Shown here: in pieces, positions 7,934-13,396 of the stretch
How the letters are laid out: each line of letters begins with the position of its first letter
Position numbering within the stretch: the first letter of the stretch is position 1
Source of the DNA: Methylococcaceae bacterium
GTDB taxonomy: Bacteria; Pseudomonadota; Gammaproteobacteria; Methylococcales; Methylomonadaceae
Assembly: GCA_021647145.1 (NCBI GenBank)
Contig: JAKIVF010000099.1
Coordinates: forward strand, 1-13,396
Direction of reading: 5' to 3'
DNA length: 13,396 nt
Notes under the pieces: generated by a model
Database searches by the model: none
What the model was told of the DNA's origin: nothing
What the model saw: only the letters and a program-made list of their open reading frames with translations
Program-made: the position numbers and the translations under genes

Positions 7934-7964
7934 CTAGTTTGGAGTTTCAAGTCTACCGCATTTT

Positions 7965-7993
7965 TTTATATAAAAATACTAACGTTGCCTCAA
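7965..7993 (-). promoter_or_regulatory. Relic promoter of the PhoD-like pseudogene
   Basis: On the minus strand TTGAGG (complement of 7988-7993) is separated by 17 bp from TATAAA (complement of 7965-7970), about 30 bp before the pseudogene ATG. The spacing is ideal and the -10 matches 5 of 6. If active, it would transcribe a non-functional message. Confidence 0.35.
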
Positions 7994-8135
7994 AATTATT
8001 GAGAATAACTGGGGGCACAGGATAACGTTGTGAAACTATGAAAATAATACACTTTCATTTTATAGTAAATTACTATCAACTTAAGTACCAGCTCAGTATA
8101 AAATCCGCAAGAGTGAAGTTTATGTATACCAAAGC

Positions 8136-8729
8136 TTAAAGTGTTTTCGCTTCTCTAATAAAATGAACCATTTGCTTAAAGTCAGGAAGCGGTATTGATT
8201 CAGGAAATAAAAGTTCACGCTGGTTAACATTCTGCATTTCGTTAACCAGTAACTGAGGGTCTACTTCGGCAAGCGCTTCTGTAGACTTAATACCACAAGC
8301 TACTATTAACTTAGCAAGTCTTCCATTAACATCAGGAATACGCATAATATCAGCTAAACTAACCCATTGTTTTACAGTGGACTCTAAAGCTTCAGTTGAG
8401 TTTATAACACGTTGCAAACCATGTTTACTTGAACATTTTTCTATCAAATCTTTAGTTGTTTTGATGCCATTTTTATGAAGAGCCCTCACCATTCCTTTTT
8501 CAAGACCTTCAATTTTTTCAATTTTATGAGAAATTGAAGGTGCTATAGTTATAGGCTCAAGGTCAACATCCTCATCTAAAAATGATGTGTCTATTGCGCT
8601 CTGATTCTTATATTTTGGCATATCCTCATCAATGTCTAAGCCTAAGCCTCTTAATAACCAGCCTATAACAAAACCTATCATCACTGCTATTAACAGACAA
8701 ATGATTATTTGAGTGATTAAGTATCCCAT
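8136..8729 (-). CDS. Membrane-anchored helix-hairpin-helix (DUF4332) protein
   Basis: This 197-aa protein has a single N-terminal transmembrane helix (about 5-27, ending GWLLRGLG), an acidic linker (31-62) and a cytoplasmic HhH-like region. IEKIEGLEKGMVRALHKNGI (70-89) followed by TTKDLIEKC is a first hairpin that lacks the usual GIGP turn. WVSLADIMRIPDVNGRLAKL (122-141), then VACGIKSTEALAEV and the closing PLPDFKQMVHFIREAK (180-195), follow the DUF4332 pattern. HhH folds often bind nucleic acid non-specifically, but DUF4332 proteins have no established role that I know of. It starts 2 nt after the stop of the BON/OmpA gene (TAG-TA-ATG), with GGAG inside the end of that gene, so the two are translationally coupled and probably act together at the inner membrane. 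Confidence 0.77.
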   Translation of the reverse strand: MGYLITQIIICLLIAVMIGFVIGWLLRGLGLDIDEDMPKYKNQSAIDTSFLDEDVDLEPITIAPSISHKIEKIEGLEKGMVRALHKNGIKTTKDLIEKCSSKHGLQRVINSTEALESTVKQWVSLADIMRIPDVNGRLAKLIVACGIKSTEALAEVDPQLLVNEMQNVNQRELLFPESIPLPDFKQMVHFIREAKTL

Positions 8730-8731
8730 TA

Positions 8732-9844
8732 CTAGTCTCCTTCTCGTAAATATTTGAATTCTATACGCCGATTGAGGGCTTGACCTTTTTCTGTACTATT
8801 GTCTGCCAACGGATTACTTTCACCGTATCCTTCCACGACCAACCTATCCTTTCGTATTCCACTTTTTATCAGACTATTTGCAATAGTTCGTGCACGTTGT
8901 TTGCTTAAAAGGTAATTATGAGCCTCATTTCCACGAGAATCAGAATGTCCCCCAACTTCTATTATTGAATTAGGACACACCTCAGAATACTTAATTAGTT
9001 GTTCAATCACGGTGTTTGCTTGTGATTCAATAGAGGTACTGTCAGTGGAGAAATAGATGGTTTTAGGAGAGACTAGTTTGTTAAATTGTTTTCCACAAGA
9101 AGATGACTGTATTGCTGACCCGTCTTTTTTGGCTTTAGGTTCTGGTGGTGGGGAGTCTAAGTTCAAATTAAAGGCAACTTGATCAGGCAACTCATTTTTT
9201 AAATTAATTTCAATTTTTTGCTTTGCAGTATCATCAACAACTCGCCCTATTATTTTTACTTGCTTATCAGTTATTGCAACAACTCCATCATGCAACAAAA
9301 CTAAGTTTTTTATTGCGCTAGAAGCCGTTTGATACCAATTTTTTGGCGCACCTGATTTAATAATTAAAAAATCAGTTACATTACCATCACCAAATTTATC
9401 TCTAGCTAAACGCAACAGTTTTTTTCGTTGTTCCTGATTAGGAACAGATCCGCTTAACACTATTCCAGAAGCATTTCTTGAAAATTCACTTTCATAAGGG
9501 CTATTTTGAGACACAGGTGTAGTGGGTGTTGAAGATATAATTTCTGGAGTTTCGGATGTATAAGCAACAGTAATTTTATTATCTACATTTAATACACCCT
9601 CAACCGAACTAGCTATATCAGCGGCTTGTTGACGACTTTCTTCTGTTGGTGCTATACCTGTTAAAATAATATCACGCCCATCAGCTCTAGCAGTTGCCCA
9701 CTTTGTAGAGGAATCACTTGATAAAACGCTCGATGTACGCGTTTGAATATCATTCTGAATAGCAGGTGCATTATTATTGATACAAACAAAAATAAATACT
9801 GCAAGAGCAAGTAGCCCTAAAAAAATTACGACAACCCGAGTCAT
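8732..9844 (-). CDS. BON-domain / OmpA-like peptidoglycan-binding protein
   Basis: This 370-aa protein has an uncleaved-looking N-terminal membrane segment (about 4-21). It is followed by BON-type modules: one at about 30-93 (RDIILTGIAPTEESRQQAAD), a second at about 117-163 (GIVLSGSVPNQEQRKKLL) and a weaker third at about 170-228. A proline-rich linker (231-237) then leads to a C-terminal OmpA domain (255-365). That domain has GGHSDSRG (298-305, D302) and LSKQRART (313-320, R317), the residues that bind diaminopimelate in OmpA, and GQALNRRIEF (354-363). C250 and C290 could form a disulfide. BON followed by OmpA recalls mycobacterial OmpATb/ArfA. It is likely anchored in the inner membrane and gripping the cell wall. 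The start at 9844 is chosen because GGGAGGA (complement of 9848-9854) precedes it; an upstream ATG at 9889 would read through that site. Confidence 0.87.
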   Translation of the reverse strand: MTRVVVIFLGLLALAVFIFVCINNNAPAIQNDIQTRTSSVLSSDSSTKWATARADGRDIILTGIAPTEESRQQAADIASSVEGVLNVDNKITVAYTSETPEIISSTPTTPVSQNSPYESEFSRNASGIVLSGSVPNQEQRKKLLRLARDKFGDGNVTDFLIIKSGAPKNWYQTASSAIKNLVLLHDGVVAITDKQVKIIGRVVDDTAKQKIEINLKNELPDQVAFNLNLDSPPPEPKAKKDGSAIQSSSCGKQFNKLVSPKTIYFSTDSTSIESQANTVIEQLIKYSEVCPNSIIEVGGHSDSRGNEAHNYLLSKQRARTIANSLIKSGIRKDRLVVEGYGESNPLADNSTEKGQALNRRIEFKYLREGD

Positions 9845-9847
9845 GAT

Positions 9848-9854
9848 TCCTCCC
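9848..9854 (-). promoter_or_regulatory. Ribosome binding site GGGAGGA fixing the BON/OmpA start
   Basis: A strong Shine-Dalgarno sequence, close to full consensus, lies just upstream of the ATG at 9844. It rejects the in-frame ATG at 9889, which would add 15 residues encoding this very site. Confidence 0.75.
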
Positions 9855-9984
9855 TTTTGGTTTAAAATATCACTTACCTCTATAAACATAGCGATAATAC
9901 GAAATAAAAACCAATTTATTATTATATTTAAAATAGATTATAACTTGTTGCCTATTTAACAGCAATTAGACAGTCATCTATTTT

Positions 9985-10007
9985 TCATTATCAATGATAT
10001 TTATCAT
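9985..10007. promoter_or_regulatory. Overlapping palindromes, possible Fur-type operator
   Basis: Two perfect palindromes overlap: TCATT-ATC-AATGA (9985-9997) and ATGATA-TT-TATCAT (9994-10007). Overlapping ATTATC/GATAtt hexamers are the building blocks of Fur boxes, and the best 19-bp alignment matches 12 of 19 consensus positions. The site lies immediately before the predicted -35 of the adenylation/dehydrogenase operon. In DNA this AT-rich the Fur assignment is uncertain; another dimeric repressor would fit equally well. Confidence 0.35.
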
Positions 10008-10008
10008 A

Positions 10009-10037
10009 TTGAAATGTTAATAATATTAAAGTGTAAA
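10009..10037 (+). promoter_or_regulatory. Candidate promoter of the adenylation/dehydrogenase operon
   Basis: TTGAAA (10009-10014) and TGTAAA (10032-10037) are spaced by 17 bp, with matches of 5/6 and 4/6 to consensus. Transcription would begin near 10044, giving a leader of about 25 nt. No Shine-Dalgarno sequence precedes the ATG at 10069. Confidence 0.4.
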
Positions 10038-10068
10038 TAATTATTAATTCATCACATAGCCTCTTTAA

Positions 10069-11508
10069 ATGACTTTACTCTCATCCTTTTATCAACAGTG
10101 CCTTGATTCACCTGATGCCATTGCTTTTATTGAAAAAGACCAACAACTAACATATCAACAAACCCAACAATTAATTAACCAAACTAGCTCATTACTTTTA
10201 TCTAAAAAAAATAATTACCAACGTATTGTTATTGCGTTAGATCGAGGGATTGACGCAGCAATAGCACTTTTAACGGTTATCAATATCGGCGCATGTTATA
10301 TTCCTTTAGATTTAAAAAACCCCGCTAACCGATTAAATTTTATTATTAAAGATGCTGATAGCCAATGTGTTATCGGCAAAGGCTCCTGCCCGGAATGGCT
10401 AGAGCAGCCTCAACTATGGTTAGATATAGATCAATATTCTTCCAGTACTGATTATCAGCCAGAAAACCTGTCACCTGAATCATTAGCGGCCATCCTTTAT
10501 ACATCAGGTTCTACAGGAAACCCAAAAGGTGTGGCTTTAAGCCATAGAGCCATGAAAAACTTTTCTGGCTGGGCATGTAATACCTTTAAAATAAATAATA
10601 AGGATCATATTGCCTCACTTACGCCTTTTTATTTTGATTTATCCGTATTCGATTTATTTAGTAGTTTAAGTTGTGGAGCAACGGTAAATTTTATTCCAGC
10701 CAGATTAACCTTTTCTCCTAGTCGTTTAACCGCATGGCTTAGAGAAAACAAAATAACTCTCTGGTATACCGTACCTTCAATACTTAGTTTTATTGCTTTA
10801 AAAGGAGCTCTTGACAGTACTCCCCTGCCTTATTTAAGAACTATATTATTTGCTGGGGAAGTTTTTCCTACCCCTCATTTGATAAGCCTTTCTAATAAAT
10901 TACCAGAGGTAGATTTTTATAATTTATATGGACCTACTGAGACTAATGTTTGTTGCTACTGGAAAGTAGATAAAAACAGATTAATTAATAACCTCCCTAT
11001 TCCGATTGGTTTTCCTGCCTGCAATTCAACATTATCTATTAACTCTGAAAATGGTGAATTAAAAGTACAAAGTATCAATAACCTCTCAGGCTATTGGCAA
11101 GAAGGTAAACTAACTCCCGCATTAACGCCTGATCATTTTTATCCTACAGGAGATAAAGTTTCAGTGAATAAATATGGTGAATATTGCTACCACGGTCGTC
11201 TAGATCGAATGCTAAAATGTTCAGGTTATCGAGTAGAACCAGCTGAAATAGAACAAGTAATATTACAAAACCTATTTGTAGAAAACTGTGCTGTGATTGG
11301 ATTACAAGATAGTGCTAGTGGACAAAGGCCAGCCGCTGCAATTGTTTTAAAAAATGATGGAGATCTTGTTGCCGTAATTAAACAGCTAAAGCAGAAGCTA
11401 CCTGCCTATATGCAACCGTGCAAATATATAACACTTGAATCTTTGCCTTATCTGGCAAATGGAAAAACAGATTATCAATCTCTAAGACAACTAATGGAAA
11501 AAAAATGA
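10069..11508 (+). CDS. Stand-alone NRPS-type adenylation domain (possible L-prolyl-carrier-protein ligase)
   Basis: This 479-aa protein is a single adenylation domain with no fused condensation or carrier domain. It would activate an amino acid as aminoacyl-AMP and load it on a free-standing carrier protein. Core motifs are all present: A3 YTSGSTGNPKG (144-154), A4 FYFDLSVFD (187-195), A5 NLYGPTETN (285-293), A7 YPTGD (358-362), A8 GRLDRMLKCSGYRVEPAEIE (376-395) and A10 NGKTD (464-468) with catalytic K466. Aligning by eye to GrsA, the binding-pocket code reads D190 L191 F194 S237 L260 A262 L286 V294 C295 K466. This is close to the code I recall for PltF/CloN4-type proline enzymes, DLLYLALVCK (8 of 10). 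Positions 239 and 278 differ, so another small residue is possible. The gene overlaps the following dehydrogenase gene by 4 bp (ATGA). Confidence 0.85.
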   Translation: MTLLSSFYQQCLDSPDAIAFIEKDQQLTYQQTQQLINQTSSLLLSKKNNYQRIVIALDRGIDAAIALLTVINIGACYIPLDLKNPANRLNFIIKDADSQCVIGKGSCPEWLEQPQLWLDIDQYSSSTDYQPENLSPESLAAILYTSGSTGNPKGVALSHRAMKNFSGWACNTFKINNKDHIASLTPFYFDLSVFDLFSSLSCGATVNFIPARLTFSPSRLTAWLRENKITLWYTVPSILSFIALKGALDSTPLPYLRTILFAGEVFPTPHLISLSNKLPEVDFYNLYGPTETNVCCYWKVDKNRLINNLPIPIGFPACNSTLSINSENGELKVQSINNLSGYWQEGKLTPALTPDHFYPTGDKVSVNKYGEYCYHGRLDRMLKCSGYRVEPAEIEQVILQNLFVENCAVIGLQDSASGQRPAAAIVLKNDGDLVAVIKQLKQKLPAYMQPCKYITLESLPYLANGKTDYQSLRQLMEKK

Positions 11509-12575
11509 ATCAACTTCCTTCTGTAGGCGATATTCAAGCATCAAAACAACGTTTTATCCATTGTGCACAACAAGGTATTTTAAAACATGCAATTAGTAAT
11601 ACAGAGGGTGGTAATGGCGATAATTTTTCTTCCTTAGTTTTAGCTCATGAGAGTCTTGGTAAGTTTTGTTTGGATAGTGGTTTATTACTTTCTATTAATG
11701 CACACCTTTGGGGCGCTATTTTTCCATTACTTAATTACGGGACCAAAACGCAAAAACAAAAATATCTTGCCAAACTTTTATCGGGTGAGTTTATTGCTGG
11801 CCATGCTATCACCGAACCTCAGGCTGGATCTGATCTTAACGGTTTATTAATGATGGGTGAATCAACTATTGATGGAACCATCTTAAATGGTCATAAACGC
11901 TTTATTACCAACACCCCCATTGCTAATTTTTTAGTCGTTTATGCTAGATTAGAAAACAAACTGAGTGCTTTTATTGTACAAAAAGATGATTCAGGTGCAA
12001 AATTCCTCAAACAACCTAGTGTAACTGGTTGTAGCACGGCAACTATGGGTGATGTAATCCTTGAAGACTGTTTAATTCCACAATCAAGACAACTTGGAAA
12101 AACAGGTGCTGGTAATATAATGATTCAACAAGCATTAGAGTTAGAGCGAGCTTTTATTTTTGCCGGTCTTTGCGGAATAATGGACTGGCAATTACAAACA
12201 GTTATTCAATTTAGTCGGCAACGTCAGGTTAATGGTTTTCACTTAGGAAAAAACCAGGCGATTAGTCATAAAATCGCGGAAATGAAGGTAAGATTAGATG
12301 GCACTCGGTTATGGGTAAATGAATGTGCTAAATTAAAAGACAATAATAATCGGATCACATTGGTCAGTGCTCAAACCAAATTATTTGCAGCAGAAGCATT
12401 TTTACAATCAAGTCTGGATGCGGTTCAAATTATGGGTAGCAGCAGCTTAGTTGAAGATAATCCTATAGCCCGATTAGTTACTGATGCTTTGGCAAGTCGA
12501 TTGTTTTCAGGATCATCAGAAATACAAAAAAATATCATCGCAGCTCTATTAGGAACAGGTGAAGGTTACAAATAA
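11505..12575 (+). CDS. Acyl-CoA-dehydrogenase-like flavoprotein (possible aminoacyl-carrier-protein oxidase)
   Basis: This 356-aa FAD enzyme is slightly shorter at the N-terminus than typical acyl-CoA dehydrogenases (about 380). It has AITEPQAGSD (101-110, ACAD signature 1), RFITNTP (132-138) at the flavin-binding region, and the C-terminal SGSSEIQKNIIA (335-346). The MCAD-type catalytic glutamate is missing (S335). A glutamate is instead found in ALELERAF (E214), where isovaleryl-CoA dehydrogenase and, as I recall, PigA-like prolyl-S-carrier oxidases keep their base. With the overlapping adenylation gene upstream, the likely substrate is an aminoacyl thioester on a carrier protein. The product would be a pyrroline- or pyrrole-2-carboxyl thioester if proline is the substrate; that is inference. 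No carrier gene follows it in the window. A 4-bp ATGA overlap shows coupling with the preceding gene. Confidence 0.83.
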   Translation: MNQLPSVGDIQASKQRFIHCAQQGILKHAISNTEGGNGDNFSSLVLAHESLGKFCLDSGLLLSINAHLWGAIFPLLNYGTKTQKQKYLAKLLSGEFIAGHAITEPQAGSDLNGLLMMGESTIDGTILNGHKRFITNTPIANFLVVYARLENKLSAFIVQKDDSGAKFLKQPSVTGCSTATMGDVILEDCLIPQSRQLGKTGAGNIMIQQALELERAFIFAGLCGIMDWQLQTVIQFSRQRQVNGFHLGKNQAISHKIAEMKVRLDGTRLWVNECAKLKDNNNRITLVSAQTKLFAAEAFLQSSLDAVQIMGSSSLVEDNPIARLVTDALASRLFSGSSEIQKNIIAALLGTGEGYK

Positions 12576-12764
12576 TGATTTTGTCTTATTTTCTGGCTAG
12601 TTTTCTAAATTAAAGATACAACAACCAAAACCATCATTGACTAACATAGTTTTACTAGCATAAAAATATCATTTTTTTTCTGAAAAAACTTATAACAAGA
12701 ATAAAACTACAATTTATTTCTCAAAAAACAATCGCCAATTATAGGATTTTTATTAATGTAATAC

Positions 12765-12784
12765 TATACGTATAAATTTTATAC
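12765..12784. repeat. Two overlapping palindromes
   Basis: TATACGTATA (12765-12774) and GTATAAA-T-TTTATAC (12770-12784) are both perfect and share five bases. They lie about 50 bp left of the DnaA-box-like pair. They could be protein-binding sites, but no gene start is near. Confidence 0.5.
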
Positions 12785-12835
12785 AAAATAACAAACACTC
12801 CCGCACGCAAAGGCCTAAGCCTCCATGTTCCTTAC

Positions 12836-12856
12836 TAATCCACAGAGTTATCCACA
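12836..12856 (+). promoter_or_regulatory. Two DnaA-box-like 9-mers
   Basis: TTATCCACA at 12848-12856 is a perfect consensus DnaA box. TAATCCACA at 12836-12844 differs at one base. They are in the same orientation, 12 bp start to start, in AT-rich DNA. Two boxes alone do not make an origin, and no dnaA, dnaN, mnmG or rep gene is nearby. A DnaA titration or regulatory site, or the remnant of a replicon, are possibilities. Confidence 0.4.
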
Positions 12857-13002
12857 GAAACTGTTAGCAAGTTCATGCTTTATTCAGGAAAAAATAAACT
12901 CTTATTATTAGTGTACTTAAATTCTTAGAACAAAATTAAAGATAAAAAAAATATAGCAAAAAAATTAACTGGATCCATGTTCTTTAATTTTAAATTTATT
13001 AT

Positions 13003-13151
13003 CTGAAGTTTCCCAGTTTTTAAAACAACGGAACCCACACCACTATACGTACAGCAGTTTTTTTTAACCCGCGTTGCCCTAAATGTAGCAAACCCTAATT
13101 TAATTGATTTCTCTTACTATGTCAGAGCAAAAATAATTGGGAAACTTCAGG
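13003..13151. mobile_element. MITE-like element with 13-bp perfect terminal inverted repeats
   Basis: CTGAAGTTTCCCA (13003-13015) and its exact reverse complement (13138-13150) enclose 122 bp with no coding capacity. Immediately outside are direct repeats TTATTAT (12996-13002 and 13152-13158), consistent with a 7-bp target-site duplication if one extra G is counted in the right end. This is the structure of a non-autonomous transposon mobilised in trans. The A/T-only direct repeat could arise by chance. The parent transposase family is not identified. Confidence 0.55.
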
Positions 13152-13254
13152 TTATTATTACTTTGTATAATGTATATACGTCCTCATTGGTGAGGTATTT
13201 AACATTCATTTATAAAGGTTTTATGTAATAGTAGCATCTTAGTAGCACCCCCTG

Positions 13255-13281
13255 AAAAATGGAAGCTAGCAGTATTTTCCA
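13255..13281 (-). terminator. Weak terminator for the minus-strand gene entering from the right
   Basis: On the minus strand TGGAA and TTCCA (complement of 13277-13281 and 13260-13264) can pair around a 12-nt loop, followed by TTTTT (complement of 13255-13259). The stem is only 5 bp, so this is weak. Its position, about 45 bp after the partial reading frame, is reasonable. Confidence 0.25.
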
Positions 13282-13326
13282 ATTAACAAATGAGTCTGAA
13301 AGCCCCTTATATTCCAATTTTAAAAA

Positions 13327-13396
13327 TCAGGCTTTTTTCTGTTCATTTATTTGTTTAAAAAGTTGCTTTTTAGCAAGGTTCATTTGATCAGTAAAT
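13327..13396 (-). CDS. Possible C-terminal end of a gene continuing past the window
   Basis: The minus strand from the right edge reads 22 codons, FTDQMNLAKKQLFKQINEQKKA, then TGA at 13329-13327. The charged, helix-forming composition looks like a protein tail and the frame is open to the edge. With so few residues no family can be named and chance is not excluded. Confidence 0.35.
   Translation of the reverse strand, partial: FTDQMNLAKKQLFKQINEQKKA

Larger units (their letters stand above)
12576..13326. other. Non-coding AT-rich region with palindromes and a MITE-like element
   Basis: No gene of 60 codons or more is open here, so no carrier protein (about 80 aa) follows the dehydrogenase. 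A 12-codon frame starts at 12575, overlapping the dehydrogenase stop as TAATG, and ends at once; it may be the stub of a lost third gene or chance. A short hairpin CCTCA-TTGG-TGAGG lies at 13182-13195. No T-rich terminator is seen directly after the operon. Palindromes, DnaA-box-like sites and an inverted-repeat element are listed separately. Confidence 0.55.

Noticed and set aside
8062..8076. ATAGTA-AAT-TACTAT palindrome as terminator of the BON/OmpA operon
   Set aside because: The stem is all weak pairs except one and no T-run follows on the minus strand.
12836..12856. Chromosomal replication origin
   Set aside because: Only two DnaA-box-like sites are present and none of the usual oriC neighbours is in the window.

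Overview
The window is AT-rich bacterial chromosomal DNA. The tRNA pseudouridine synthase TruD, an OmpA/BON envelope protein with a DUF4332 partner, and ordinary AGGAG-type ribosome binding sites all suggest a gammaproteobacterium. Genus cannot be fixed from sequence alone. Coding density is moderate, with several long non-coding or decayed stretches of the kind seen in a genome with mobile or eroding accessory DNA.

Left part (1-5628). A non-coding stretch with a degenerate palindromic repeat and a four-copy heptanucleotide repeat precedes two minus-strand genes. In transcription order these are truD (tRNA uridine-13 modification), then a very large (1161 aa) protein that I assign to the pyrophosphate-dependent PEP carboxykinase family (EC 4.1.1.38), a C3/C4 metabolic enzyme using PPi instead of a nucleotide. 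A small VanZ-like membrane protein is divergent from truD.

Middle (5629-8135). There is one secreted or membrane-anchored alpha/beta-hydrolase-like protein on the plus strand. It is followed by about 1.1 kb of decaying DNA that contains a clear pseudogene of a PhoD-like metallophosphatase: an in-frame stop, two frameshifts and loss of most of the gene.

Right part (8136-12575). A translationally coupled minus-strand pair encodes an inner-membrane-anchored BON/OmpA peptidoglycan-binding protein and a membrane-anchored helix-hairpin-helix DUF4332 protein. Divergent from it is a two-gene plus-strand operon: a free-standing NRPS-type adenylation domain, overlapping by 4 bp an acyl-CoA-dehydrogenase-like flavoprotein whose catalytic base is in the isovaleryl-CoA-dehydrogenase position. 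Together they resemble the prolyl-carrier-protein ligase plus prolyl-S-carrier-protein oxidase pair that makes pyrrole- or pyrroline-carboxyl starter units (prodigiosin, pyoluteorin and anatoxin type), but no carrier protein is present in the window. Two overlapping palindromes with some Fur-box character lie just upstream of the likely promoter.

Right end (12576-13396). A non-coding AT-rich stretch holds overlapping palindromes, two DnaA-box-like 9-mers and a 149-bp MITE-like element with 13-bp perfect inverted ends and a 7-bp flanking direct repeat. At the edge lies the possible C-terminus of a minus-strand gene.
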